Notes: a model not told the origin generated them from the letters alone. A stretch of DNA of 64,000 bases from Elstera sp043721315 (GCA_043721315.1 JAYSQZ010000052.1:1-64000), one strand, 5' to 3'. Shown: positions 8,309-16,288, counted from the stretch's first letter. Made by a program: numbers and translations.

Positions 8309-9364
8309 CTAACGCTCCTGCTCGTCGGCCAAGGCGGCGATCGTGCGCGCAAGCAGGCGGATTTCGGCGCGCACTTCCTGGATCAACTCGGCCCGCCCGT
8401 GGCGTTGATCGTCCAGCAGTTGACTGAGGTGCAGATCGAGGTTCCGCAGGTGGCTGCGCGAGACTTCATCGACCTGGCTTACCGGTTTCTCGCGGTTGGC
8501 TAGATGCTCTACCAGGGCATTCAAGGCGGTGTTTGTGGTCTGCCGCCCATCTTCGGTACGGGCCAGGGTGCGTTGCAGCGCATCGAGACTATCGGCGGTT
8601 TGCTCCAGCAGCGCTTGAATATAGGCCGGAACTGAAGCGTCGCCCTCGCTGGTCGGCCCCGCGTTGCCGATGCGGGTGAGGCTCGCGAGCCACTCTTCCA
8701 ACTCATTATAGAAGCGGCTTTGCGCGGCCCCCGCCTGCAAATCGAGAAACCCAAGCACCAGCGACCCAGCCAATCCGAACAGGGAGGAGCTGAAGGCGGT
8801 TCCCATTGCCGATAGGGGCGTTGCGAGGCCCTTTTTCAAATCCTCGAACGCCGCCACGGCGTCGCCGCCCCCGAACGAGAGCTTGCCGACAACATCGCCA
8901 ACGGACTCGACGGTTTGAATAAGGCCCCAGAAAGTTCCCAGCAGCCCCAACAGCACCAACAGCCCAATGAGATAGCGGGAAATATCGCGCCCCTCATCCA
9001 ACCGCGCGCCGATACTATCGAGCAGGGAGCGCGTGGCAGTTGCAGACAAGCTGAGGCGCGTGCGCCGCTCCCCCAGCATTGCCGCCATTGGGGCCAACAG
9101 TTTCACCGGAATGGCGACGGCAGCCGATTGATTGCGCTGATAGTTTTCCAGCCAAGCGATTTCCGGCGATAGCATGAGCACTTGCCGGACGATGAAGATA
9201 ATCCCCAGCAGCAAACAGCCGAGAATGACGCCATTGAGGCCGGGGTTATGCAGAAACGCATCTTTTAGAACGCCCGATAGCGCCACCGTTACCGCCGTCC
9301 CCAAGGCCAAAAATAAGCCCATGCGGATCAGGTAGCGCCGGGTTCCCGTCAAATGATGCAGCAT
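8309..9364 (-). CDS. MotA/TolQ/ExbB-like proton channel protein
   Basis: A 351-residue inner-membrane protein. Four hydrophobic segments are visible, at about 14-36, 44-62, 131-152 and 188-208. The third carries LGLLGTFWGLIQTVESV, the hallmark of the MotA/TolQ/ExbB family, and the fourth follows the conserved LATPLSAMGTAFSSSLFGL. A charged helical tail of about 140 residues (211-351) is predicted to be cytoplasmic, longer than in TolQ and ExbB and reminiscent in layout of ZorA. The partner is the downstream MotB-like gene. Neighbours upstream are an OmpA-like protein, suhB and efp. Role inferred: stator of a proton-motive-force-driven envelope machine. Confidence 0.85.
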   Translation of the reverse strand: MLHHLTGTRRYLIRMGLFLALGTAVTVALSGVLKDAFLHNPGLNGVILGCLLLGIIFIVRQVLMLSPEIAWLENYQRNQSAAVAIPVKLLAPMAAMLGERRTRLSLSATATRSLLDSIGARLDEGRDISRYLIGLLVLLGLLGTFWGLIQTVESVGDVVGKLSFGGGDAVAAFEDLKKGLATPLSAMGTAFSSSLFGLAGSLVLGFLDLQAGAAQSRFYNELEEWLASLTRIGNAGPTSEGDASVPAYIQALLEQTADSLDALQRTLARTEDGRQTTNTALNALVEHLANREKPVSQVDEVSRSHLRNLDLHLSQLLDDQRHGRAELIQEVRAEIRLLARTIAALADEQER

Positions 9365-9402
9365 TGGTGAGAGCCAGTCTTCAAAATGGGCTTTAGGGAG
9401 GA

Positions 9403-10269
9403 TTAAGGCGCGGTCAGTTCAACATCGACCCTATCGGCGGGGCCATCGGCAACCTGCCCGCCCAGCGCACGCACATCGACGCGGGCCGTGCGGACACCCT
9501 TCTCCGCGAGGAAACTTCGCAGCGTCAGCGCGCGGTTTAGCGAGAGGCGGCGGGCTTGGCTGGCGGTCTCGGGCGTGCCCGCTGCATAGGCGCTAATCAG
9601 AATCCGGCGATCCGGTTGGCTCTGCACCAGCTTCAAGAGGCTATCCAGCGCCGGGCGGGTTGTGGTGGGAAGATCGGCGCTATCCGGCAGGAACAGGATG
9701 CGCGCGCCCTTCTCGGTCATCGTCGGGCTAGGGACGGCCGGGCCTGGAACGGCGACGGCAGGGGTTGCAACAGGGGCAGGCGCGGGCACTGCGGGCGGCG
9801 CGATGGCGGCAACACGGGCGGCAGGTGGGGGTTCTGGCGGGACTTGTGTCGGTATCTGTGGCGGTGGGCCGGGATTGGGCATCGGCGATTGCGGCGGGGC
9901 GGCGGCGGGAATCATGGAAGGCTCAACCGATACTGCGGTCGGAACGCTCGTCTGAAGCGGAGTGGGCGCGGCTGGTGCCACGCGGGGCGGCGGGGCGGCT
10001 TTCACCTTTTGCGGCGGAATCTGATTGATCTTGCTCCGGGGCGGGGCGGGCGGGGCGGGCAGAAACCCCACGCTCACGCCAGGGCGCGCGCTGCTACCGC
10101 CCAAGGCACCGAGCACGTCTTCATCGACGGTTACGGCGCTATTGTTGCGGCCCGCGCCATACAGTTGAGCGGTCGCGATAGATGGGGCGATCAACGCCCC
10201 CAGAACAAGGCCGGAAGTTAGAAGCCCAACCCCGCGCACGAAACCAACCCTGTTCTGAACCCTGCTCAT
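9403..10269 (-). CDS. Proline-rich secreted protein with OmpA-like C-terminal domain
   Basis: A 288-residue exported protein. The N-terminus is a signal peptide (basic start, then VGLLTSGLVLGALIAPSIATA). Residues about 65-185 are a Pro/Ala-rich linker with many PPP and APAP units. Residues about 190-288 resemble an OmpA-type peptidoglycan-binding fold: ILFLPDSADLP, ILISAYAAGTPETASQARRLSLNRALTLRSFL would correspond to the family core in two stretches, and a closing DRVDVELTAP. It lies 38 bp upstream of the MotA-like gene on the same strand, so it probably belongs to the same envelope complex, perhaps bridging to the wall or the outer membrane. No named homologue recognised. Confidence 0.7.
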   Translation of the reverse strand: MSRVQNRVGFVRGVGLLTSGLVLGALIAPSIATAQLYGAGRNNSAVTVDEDVLGALGGSSARPGVSVGFLPAPPAPPRSKINQIPPQKVKAAPPPRVAPAAPTPLQTSVPTAVSVEPSMIPAAAPPQSPMPNPGPPPQIPTQVPPEPPPAARVAAIAPPAVPAPAPVATPAVAVPGPAVPSPTMTEKGARILFLPDSADLPTTTRPALDSLLKLVQSQPDRRILISAYAAGTPETASQARRLSLNRALTLRSFLAEKGVRTARVDVRALGGQVADGPADRVDVELTAP

Positions 10270-10367
10270 CTCCCACTCCCCATTGTCGGCTTTAGGCTTA
10301 GAGCGTCGCGTGCCCCCGCGTTTATCTCTTGGCGGAGCCTACGCGCGGCGGCGGTGAAAATCCAGGC

Positions 10368-11201
10368 TTACGCTTCGGGTGTGTCTGCCTTGGGTGCCAC
10401 GCGCGGCGCAGGCGGCGTCGCTTTCCGCAGCAACTGGCCCAACTTGTGATGCAGCGAGTCGTTGGCGGCCACAACACTGCGGGTTTCGAGCATCCGGGTG
10501 CCGCCGGTAATATCCGACGAATAGCCCCCGGCTTCCTTCAGCAGAACCAAGCCTGCGACCATATTCCAGGGGTGTAACCCTTCTTCCCAGAAACCATCGA
10601 GGCGCCCTGCGGCGACGTAAGCGAGATTGAGCGAGGCGGAGCCTAGGCGACGGATGCCACCCGTTTGCGCCATTATTGCCGCAACCTGCTTTAACGCGCG
10701 CTCTTGCCCCGGCTGGCCGCCTGCGGGAAGACCGCAGCCGATCAGCGCCCCGCTGAGATCGCGCCGGGCAGAAACGCGCAGGCGCGACTCATTGAGAAAC
10801 GCCCCGCCACCCTTTTCGGCGTGAAACATCTCATGCTTCACGGGGTCGTAGATCACGCCCGCAATCATCTCGCCCTCGCGCTCCAAGCCAATGGAAATGG
10901 CGAAATGGGGCAGGCCGTGCAGGAAGTTCACTGTGCCGTCCAGCGGATCGACGATCCAGCGGTTCACGCCGTCGCCCTTAACCTCGCCGCTCTCTTCCAG
11001 CAAGAAGCCATAACCGGGCCGGGCTTTTTCAAGCTCCTGGCGCAAGGTTTCTTCGGCCTTGATATCGGCTTGGGACACGAAGTCGGCAACGCCTTTACGG
11101 CTTACCTGGAGCTTCTCCACTTCCCCGAAATCGCGCACTAACCGAATCGCAGCTTTTTCCGCCGCCTTAGCCATAACGGTAATGATGGCGGAACGCGCCA
11201 T
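10368..11201 (-). CDS. suhB: Inositol monophosphatase family protein SuhB
   Basis: A 277-residue Mg2+-dependent phosphatase of the FIG/IMPase superfamily. The metal-binding signature WIVDPLDGTVNF (about 102-113) and the upstream LLEESGEV acidic motif (about 81-88) are intact, and the C-terminal motif WNMVAGLVLLKEAGG is present. In bacteria SuhB dephosphorylates inositol monophosphate and also takes part in rRNA antitermination. It lies between efp and the OmpA-like/MotA/MotB genes, an order I recall from other alphaproteobacteria. The start at 11201 gives a slightly longer N-terminus than most; an in-frame ATG at about residue 10 is possible. Confidence 0.92.
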   Translation of the reverse strand: MARSAIITVMAKAAEKAAIRLVRDFGEVEKLQVSRKGVADFVSQADIKAEETLRQELEKARPGYGFLLEESGEVKGDGVNRWIVDPLDGTVNFLHGLPHFAISIGLEREGEMIAGVIYDPVKHEMFHAEKGGGAFLNESRLRVSARRDLSGALIGCGLPAGGQPGQERALKQVAAIMAQTGGIRRLGSASLNLAYVAAGRLDGFWEEGLHPWNMVAGLVLLKEAGGYSSDITGGTRMLETRSVVAANDSLHHKLGQLLRKATPPAPRVAPKADTPEA

Positions 11202-11224
11202 AACCTAACCCTTTCAAAGAACGA

Positions 11225-11250
11225 CGCGGATTAGGACAGCCCAATCCGCG
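11225..11250 (-). terminator. Hairpin downstream of efp
   Basis: CGCGGATT (11225-11232) pairs with AATCCGCG (11243-11250) across a 10-base loop. In the minus-strand transcript this stem follows the efp stop by about 55 bases and precedes suhB by about 25. Only a short T-rich stretch follows, so it is more likely an attenuator or a 3'-end stabilising hairpin that sets efp above suhB expression than a full terminator. Confidence 0.5.
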
Positions 11251-11305
11251 CGCGTGTGTATTTCAGCCCGGCAAACGGAGAAAACCGCGACCGTTCCCAA
11301 AAATG

Positions 11306-11872
11306 TTAGCCCTTGAAGCGTTCGACGTAAGAGCCGTCTTCCGTCAAGACCACAACCTTAATCCCGGCTTCCACATGGGGCGGGATCATGATTCGCATCC
11401 CGTTTTCCAGCTTGCCCGGCTTGTAGGACGAAGAGGCGGTTTGCCCCTTCACCACCGGATCAGCTTCCACCAGTTCTAAAACCACTTGCTGCGGCAAGGA
11501 AACGCTGATCGGCGTGCCTTCGTACAGCGAGATTTGCACCTTCATGCCGTCTTGCAGAAACCCGGCCTTTTCGCCCAGCAGTTCCACCGGAACGCCGATC
11601 TGGTCGTAGGTTTCGGGGTTCATGAACGTCAGCAGGCTATCGTCGCCGAACAGGAAGGTGAAATCTTCATCATCAATCCGTACCCGTTCCACCGTTTCGC
11701 CCGAGCGGAACTTATCGTCGCGCTTGATGCCGGTGCGAAGGTTCCGCATTTCCACCTGAACGAAGGCACCGCCCTTACCAGGCGAGACGTGATTGGCTTT
11801 CAGAATTGCCCATAGGCCCGTTTCGGTCTCAAGCACGTTACCCTGGCGCAGTTCGTTCGCATTAATTTTCAT
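11306..11872 (-). CDS. efp: Elongation factor P
   Basis: A 188-residue translation factor that relieves ribosome stalling at consecutive prolines. The three beta-barrel domains are of standard length. The tip loop of domain I reads SPGKGGAF, with Lys33 in the position that is post-translationally modified by the EpmA pathway in many proteobacteria. The C-terminal signature around 150-165 (the VVKGQTASSSYKPGKLENG region) matches the EF-P family. No epmA or epmB is visible in the window. The downstream OmpA-like gene product carries many Pro-Pro stretches, the kind of protein that needs EF-P; that link is only an inference. Confidence 0.97.
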   Translation of the reverse strand: MKINANELRQGNVLETETGLWAILKANHVSPGKGGAFVQVEMRNLRTGIKRDDKFRSGETVERVRIDDEDFTFLFGDDSLLTFMNPETYDQIGVPVELLGEKAGFLQDGMKVQISLYEGTPISVSLPQQVVLELVEADPVVKGQTASSSYKPGKLENGMRIMIPPHVEAGIKVVVLTEDGSYVERFKG

Positions 11873-11976
11873 CGGAAAAACCTGTTGTCCTGTCGGTCTT
11901 TGGAATAAGGCGCGCGGAACCTAGCAGCTTGCGCGGGCTAGGGCAACGGCAGCCGTAAGACCCGAACGCGGCGACC

Positions 11977-12972
11977 CTATGATTTCGCGGTTTGGGGCGC
12001 AAAGATCGTTAAGCGCTCGTCGGCATGGGCGATGGTGATAGGCAAGGTGCCAATACTATCGCCATCGGCCTGAACCGGCTCGCCCGCCGGCCCCTCGACA
12101 CGCAGGCGTTGGATTTTTTGACGCTTGAGGCTGGGGAACTTCGGCAACAGCCCCATCGGCAAAGCCCCGGCATACATCAGCGCGGCCCAGCGCCCCGGTT
12201 TGGTGAAGCTGGCGGCGACTAAGGCCGGATCGGCTAAATCGGCTTCTGGCGTCACCACAAAACGCCCGGCGTAGAAATGGCCGTTGGCGATAATCAGCGA
12301 CGCTGCCGCGTGCGTTACCCCCGCAACCGAAACCCGGTAGGCGATGGGCTGGAAGCGCAGCCATTCCACGAGGGTTTGCCAAACATAGGCCCCTTTACCG
12401 AAGCGGCGCTTGAGGGCGGGATTGATCCCGGCGACCACGCGCGCATCGAACCCCACGCCCGCCATCATTGAAAAATAGCGCACACTGCCGTCGTCTCCGT
12501 GGCACACCCCCAGGCTGATTTTGCGGGTGCTGCCCGAGAGCAGGGCGTTCGCGGCGCTTTCGGGTTGATCTATGCCAAGCTCCCCCGCCAGTACATTGGC
12601 GGTACCGAGGGGTAGCAGCCCGAACGGCGCGGGCGTGATCCCGTCGCGTTGGGCGCGCATCACGCCATTGATTGCCTCGTTGATGGTGCCATCGCCGCCC
12701 GCCGCGATGATCCCGCCAACCGAACTATCGCGGGCAAGGGTCTCGCCCAGCGCTTCCGCATCGCCGCGCGCTTGGGTTTCGGTAATTTGCCACGCGGTGC
12801 CCGCCGCCGTCAGCCGGTCTAGCGCCCGTTTTAGCCGCGCCCCGCGCGCTTTACCCGCTGTGGGATTGAGGATGATCCGCAGGGGCCGCGCCGGATTGGC
12901 GGCGGATGGACTTGACAGAGTGTTGGCCTGTTGCGCGCTACCGTCCATCGACCGACGCATCCTTCTTCGCAA
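11977..12972 (-). CDS. Diacylglycerol/lipid kinase (YegS/DgkB family)
   Basis: A 331-residue lipid kinase. The N-terminal catalytic domain has NPTAGKARG (about 37-45) and the nucleotide-binding motif GGDGTINEAING (about 90-101), and LLPLGTANVLAGELGI follows. The C-terminal beta domain ends in QADGDSIGTLPITI. Such enzymes phosphorylate diacylglycerol or related lipids on the cytoplasmic face. It is divergently placed to the plcP-agt pair, so it could return diacylglycerol released by PlcP to phosphatidic acid; this functional link is inference from context. The start could also be the Met nine codons in. Confidence 0.85.
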   Translation of the reverse strand: MRRRMRRSMDGSAQQANTLSSPSAANPARPLRIILNPTAGKARGARLKRALDRLTAAGTAWQITETQARGDAEALGETLARDSSVGGIIAAGGDGTINEAINGVMRAQRDGITPAPFGLLPLGTANVLAGELGIDQPESAANALLSGSTRKISLGVCHGDDGSVRYFSMMAGVGFDARVVAGINPALKRRFGKGAYVWQTLVEWLRFQPIAYRVSVAGVTHAAASLIIANGHFYAGRFVVTPEADLADPALVAASFTKPGRWAALMYAGALPMGLLPKFPSLKRQKIQRLRVEGPAGEPVQADGDSIGTLPITIAHADERLTIFAPQTAKS

Positions 12973-13055
12973 ACGTCGTTATATCGCGGATCAAAAACCG
13001 TGTTCGAGGCGTCAAATCCGTGACCGTATTACGAAGATTTGATTAAATTCGCCAA

Positions 13056-13073
13056 CCGTCAAAAACATGTCAT
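13056..13073 (+). promoter_or_regulatory. Candidate Pho box (PhoB operator) upstream of plcP
   Basis: CCGTCAA, a 4-base A-rich spacer AAAC, then ATGTCAT. This matches the alphaproteobacterial PhoB box, two CTGTCAT repeats with a 4-bp A/T-rich spacer, at 5 of 7 and 6 of 7 positions. It lies 40 bp before the GTG at 13113 (52 bp before the ATG at 13125), as expected when the box replaces the -35 region. The target gene fits a phosphate-starvation regulon. Confidence 0.55.
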
Positions 13074-13112
13074 GAGCCACTGGCAGAAAGAGAGGAAGGA
13101 TAAGAACGGAGT

Positions 13113-13943
13113 GTGCCCGCGACCATGGATGCTGAAGTTAATATTACTCAATATAGGGCCATTTGGATTTCGGATATTCATCTCGGAACCAGGGGATGCA
13201 AGGCCGACGCCCTGCTAGATTTTCTTAAATTTACGGATTCCGATTACCTTTATCTCGTTGGCGATATTGTCGATGGTTGGCGCTTGAAGCGGACGTGGTT
13301 TTGGGCACAAAGCCATAATGACGTGGTGCAGAAGGTGCTCCGCAAAGCGCGCAAAGGCACTAAAGTAATCTACGTGCCCGGCAATCACGACGAAGCCCTC
13401 CGCGATTACTGCAATATGGAATTCGGCGGCATTACGGTGGTGGACGAGGCGGTTCACGTCACCGCCACCGGCAAGCGCTTGCTGATTATTCACGGCGACC
13501 AGTTCGATGGCGTTATCCGCTACGCCAAGTGGCTCGCCTACCTGGGCGACTGGGCTTATAATATTGTGCTGGCTGTTAACACTTGGTTCAATGCTGCTCG
13601 GCATAAGCTCGGCTTTTCCTACTGGTCTTTGTCGCAATATCTGAAACAGCGCGTGAAAAACGCTGTAGAATATATCTCGAATTTTGAAGACGCGCTGGCC
13701 GACGAAGCCAAGCGCCGTAACTTCGATGGCGTCGTCTGTGGTCATATCCACCACGCCGAGATGCGCGATATTCAGGGTGTTCTCTACTGCAACGATGGCG
13801 ATTGGGTGGAAAGCTGCACCGCTCTTGTGGAGCATTTCGACGGCCGCCTGGAAATTCTGCACTGGGCCGAAATCCGTCAACTCTTCGGGTGGCACCCTGC
13901 CCGCCAGCCCGTTGTTTCCACCGCGAAAGCGTTTTCGGAGTAA
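13113..13943 (+). CDS. plcP: PlcP-type phospholipase C (metallophosphoesterase)
   Basis: A 276-residue calcineurin-like phosphoesterase. The metal ligands are present: SDIHLG (Asp21, His23), GDIVDGW (Asp51), PGNHDE (Asn91, His92), HGDQFD (His127) and GHIHHAE (His211, His213). Proteins of this branch are often labelled UDP-2,3-diacylglucosamine hydrolase, but Sinorhizobium PlcP and marine homologues degrade phosphatidylcholine to diacylglycerol under phosphate limitation. The downstream neighbour is an Agt-like lipid glycosyltransferase, the known PlcP partner, and a Pho-box-like site lies upstream. A GTG start at 13113 or an ATG at 13125 are both possible; the AGGAAGGA stretch at about 13092-13099 is closer to the GTG. 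Confidence 0.75.
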   Translation: MPATMDAEVNITQYRAIWISDIHLGTRGCKADALLDFLKFTDSDYLYLVGDIVDGWRLKRTWFWAQSHNDVVQKVLRKARKGTKVIYVPGNHDEALRDYCNMEFGGITVVDEAVHVTATGKRLLIIHGDQFDGVIRYAKWLAYLGDWAYNIVLAVNTWFNAARHKLGFSYWSLSQYLKQRVKNAVEYISNFEDALADEAKRRNFDGVVCGHIHHAEMRDIQGVLYCNDGDWVESCTALVEHFDGRLEILHWAEIRQLFGWHPARQPVVSTAKAFSE

Positions 13944-14009
13944 CCCCGAAACCGCGCTCGCCCCTTTTGCCTGCCGCTGCGGCGCGCTAACAGACTGGCT
14001 CCATACCCC

Positions 14010-15047
14010 ATGCGTATTGCGATTGTCACCGACGCTTGGTTCCCCCAGGTCAATGGGGTTGTTCGCACGCTCGATACCGTGCGCCGCGAGTTGGAAGGCC
14101 AAGGCCATGTGGTAGAGGTGATCGGCCCGGAGCGATTCCGCACGATACCCTGCCCAACCTACCCTGAAATCCGCCTCGCGCTATTTCCAACGCGGCGCCT
14201 TAAAGCGCTGCTGGATGCCTTCAACCCAGACGCGCTGCACCTGCCCACCGAAGGGCCGCTGGGCATGGCCGCCAAGAAGCTGGCGGTGAAGCGCCGTTGG
14301 CCATTCACGACCAGTTTCCACACTAAATTCCCGGAATATCTTCACGCTCGCACGGGCATTCCGGCAGCGTGGAGCTACGCTTTCCTGCGGCGCTTCCACA
14401 ATGCCGCCGACTGCATCATGGTGGCGACGCCGAGCCTGGAAGCCGAACTCGATCAGCGCGGCTTTCGCAATATCGTCCGTTTTTCGCGTGGGGCTGATTT
14501 AGAACTCTTCCGCCCGCGCGAGCCGCTGCCCCTTGATCTGCCCAAGCCGATTTTCGCTTATGTGGGCCGGGTTGCGGTAGAAAAGAACATCGGCGCGTTC
14601 TTGGCGCTCGATCTGCCCGGCTCCAAGCTGATCGTCGGCGACGGCCCGCAGCGGGAAGAGTTGCAGCGCCAGTATCCGAAAGCCCATTTCATCGGCGCGA
14701 AACATGGCGAGGAGTTGGCGCGCGCCTATTCTGCCGCCGATGTCTTCGTGTTCCCAAGCCGTACCGATACTTTCGGGCTAGTGGTGCTGGAAGCGCTCGC
14801 CTGCGGCGTGCCGGTGGCCGCCTATCCGGTAACAGGGCCGCGCGATATTCTCAGCGAAGCCGCCCAACCGGTAGGGGCCTTGAGCGAAGACCTGCGGGAA
14901 GCCGCGCTGGCGGCGCTGGCGGTGGACCGCGCCGCGTGCCGGGAACATGCACTCACCTATTCCTGGTCAGCCGCAGCGGGGCAGTTCCTCAACGCACTGG
15001 TGCTTATTCGGAAAGAGGCGCGGGGTCCGGCGTCGCAGGCTGGGTAA
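14010..15047 (+). CDS. GT4-family diacylglycerol glycosyltransferase (Agt-like)
   Basis: A 345-residue GT-B glycosyltransferase. The N-terminal acceptor domain begins TDAWFPQVNGVVRTL (about 7-21), and the C-terminal donor-binding domain contains FVFPSRTDTFGLVVLEALACG with the GT4 EX7E-type motif. Agt enzymes make glucosyl- or glucuronosyl-diacylglycerol to replace phospholipids when phosphate is scarce. It follows plcP by 66 bp on the same strand. Substrate use is inferred from that pairing. Its last 44 bp overlap the 3' end of the convergent aquaporin gene, so the transcripts are antisense to each other there. Confidence 0.8.
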   Translation: MRIAIVTDAWFPQVNGVVRTLDTVRRELEGQGHVVEVIGPERFRTIPCPTYPEIRLALFPTRRLKALLDAFNPDALHLPTEGPLGMAAKKLAVKRRWPFTTSFHTKFPEYLHARTGIPAAWSYAFLRRFHNAADCIMVATPSLEAELDQRGFRNIVRFSRGADLELFRPREPLPLDLPKPIFAYVGRVAVEKNIGAFLALDLPGSKLIVGDGPQREELQRQYPKAHFIGAKHGEELARAYSAADVFVFPSRTDTFGLVVLEALACGVPVAAYPVTGPRDILSEAAQPVGALSEDLREAALAALAVDRAACREHALTYSWSAAAGQFLNALVLIRKEARGPASQAG

Positions 15048-15708
15048 GACTCCGGCTTAAACTCCGATCCAAAAGAACCGCCAGTCCCATTCCAACCGCT
15101 TGGCCGAGAATAAAGCCGGGGGCGTCTAGGGGACGTATTCCAGCGAAACTCTCGGTAAGAGCGCGGGCGAGGGTAACGGCGGGGTTGGCGAAGCTGGTGC
15201 TGGCCGTGAACCAGTAGGCGGCGACCACCGTGAGCGCTACGCTGTAGGGCAGCCGCGCTTCGGTCTTGGTTCGGAGCGCGGCGAAGATCACCGTGAGCAG
15301 GGTGAAGGTGGCGACGGCTTCCGACAGCCACTGTCCGGGGCTACTGCGGATTTTGGTCGAGACTTGCCAAAGCGACAGATCGAACATGGCGTGGGCCAAC
15401 CAAACGCCCATCACGCCGCCGAGGCATTGCACCGCCCAATAGGGCGCGACGGTTTGCCACGGCAGCCGTCGGCGTAACGCGAGCGCCAGGGTAACGGCGG
15501 GGTTGAAGTGCGCGCCAGAAATAGGGCCGAAGACTTCGATCAGCACCACCAGCGCCGCGCCGGTGGCAATAGCATTGGCCAGCAGCGCGATCCCATCGTT
15601 TCCACCGGAAAGCTGCACCGCCATAATGCCGGAGCCAACGACGACAGCCAGCAATAGCGCCGTGCCGAGGGCTTCGGCGGCCAGGGCTTGAAGACGAGGG
15701 CTGCTCAT
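15004..15708 (-). CDS. aqpS: Aquaglyceroporin (MIP family), AqpS-like
   Basis: A 234-residue channel with six hydrophobic segments and two NPA boxes: HFNPAVTLALAL (about 67-78) and SFANPAVTLARAL (about 182-194). The overlap of 4 bp with an upstream arsC matches the aqpS-arsC arrangement known from Sinorhizobium, where AqpS lets arsenite leave the cell after ArsC reduction, replacing an ArsB pump. No arsR or arsH lies next to it. The convergent overlap with the glycosyltransferase gene is 44 bp. Confidence 0.85.
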   Translation of the reverse strand: MSSPRLQALAAEALGTALLLAVVVGSGIMAVQLSGGNDGIALLANAIATGAALVVLIEVFGPISGAHFNPAVTLALALRRRLPWQTVAPYWAVQCLGGVMGVWLAHAMFDLSLWQVSTKIRSSPGQWLSEAVATFTLLTVIFAALRTKTEARLPYSVALTVVAAYWFTASTSFANPAVTLARALTESFAGIRPLDAPGFILGQAVGMGLAVLLDRSLSRSLTQPATPDPAPLSE

Positions 15709-16148
15709 CGCACGCGGTTTCCGGGCACGCGGTTTCCGGCAGCATCAATCACGGCTTCCCCATCTTCCTTACGAAACGCGCCCTGCTGCGGGGCGGGGAG
15801 CAGGTCCAGCACGTCTTCCGATGGCCGACACAGTTTTGCGCCCTTTTCCGTCACCACGATGGGCCGGTTCAGCAGAATCGGGTGGGCGTCGAGGGCGTCC
15901 AGCAAGGCGTCGTCGGACAGCGCGGGGTTATCGAGGCCAAGCTCGGTATAAGGCGTGCCTTTTTCGCGTAGCAAACTGCGGAGGGGAACGCCCATTTTCT
16001 GCACCAGCGCGATGATGTCGCTGCGGCTGGGCGGGGTTTTGAGGTACTCGATCACCAGGGGTTCCAGCCCCGCATTGCGAATGAGGCCGAGCACATTGCG
16101 CGAGGTGCCGCAGGCGGGATTATGGTAAATCGTTATGGGGGGCATCAC
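15705..16148 (-). CDS. arsC: Arsenate reductase (glutaredoxin-coupled ArsC)
   Basis: A 147-residue ArsC/Spx-fold reductase. The catalytic cysteine is in NPACGTSRN (Cys13), and the oxyanion-binding arginines follow (IEYLKTPPSR, NRPIVV). It reduces arsenate to arsenite with glutathione and glutaredoxin. It overlaps aqpS by 4 bp, so the two are translationally coupled. The last residues repeat NRVPG, because a 15-bp tandem duplication (15711-15740) lies at the gene junction. No ArsR-type regulator is adjacent; control is unknown. Confidence 0.93.
   Translation of the reverse strand: MMPPITIYHNPACGTSRNVLGLIRNAGLEPLVIEYLKTPPSRSDIIALVQKMGVPLRSLLREKGTPYTELGLDNPALSDDALLDALDAHPILLNRPIVVTEKGAKLCRPSEDVLDLLPAPQQGAFRKEDGEAVIDAAGNRVPGNRVR
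15711..15740. repeat. 15-bp tandem duplication at the arsC/aqpS junction
   Basis: CACGCGGTTTCCGGG (15711-15725) is followed directly by CACGCGGTTTCCGGC (15726-15740), 14 of 15 bases identical. The period of 15 keeps the arsC frame and adds five codons to its C-terminus just before the overlapping start of aqpS. It looks like a recent slippage duplication. Confidence 0.85.
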
Positions 16149-16242
16149 GGCGAGCGTCCAAATCTATTTTTCGATATTTCGAGAATAATAGATATGTATC
16201 TGTTCGCCAAGGGCTATCAAAATTGGCTCGTTTTCAGCGCAA

Positions 16243-16259
16243 ATTAGAATGATTGCAAA
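16243..16259 (+). promoter_or_regulatory. ICE-like Irr operator upstream of irr
   Basis: ATTAGAA, three bases, TTGCAAA. This matches the iron-control element consensus TTTAGAA-N3-TTCTAAA at 11 of 14 fixed positions. It lies 30 bp before the irr start codon, so Irr may regulate its own gene. Match quality is moderate. Confidence 0.45.
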
Positions 16260-16288
16260 CTGTGAATTTCGCGCTATAATCAAGAATA

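Noticed and set aside
6920..9364. Zorya anti-phage system (ZorAB-like pair)
   Set aside because: The MotA/MotB-like pair resembles ZorAB in outline, but no ZorC, ZorD or ZorE gene is near and the neighbours are housekeeping genes (suhB, efp, rlpA).
6920..9364. Flagellar motor genes motA and motB
   Set aside because: The channel protein has a long C-terminal tail and ExbB-like motifs, the partner has an oversized coiled coil, and no flagellar gene is adjacent.
9556..10221. Long Gly/Arg-rich plus-strand frame opposite the OmpA-like gene
   Set aside because: It is the antisense shadow of a Pro/Ala-rich coding region; composition is low complexity and no ribosome-binding site is present.
13113..13943. 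lpxH, UDP-2,3-diacylglucosamine hydrolase of lipid A synthesis
   Set aside because: Automatic labels would suggest it, but coupling to an Agt-like glycosyltransferase, the Pho-box-like site and absence of lpx neighbours favour PlcP. I cannot exclude it without phylogeny.
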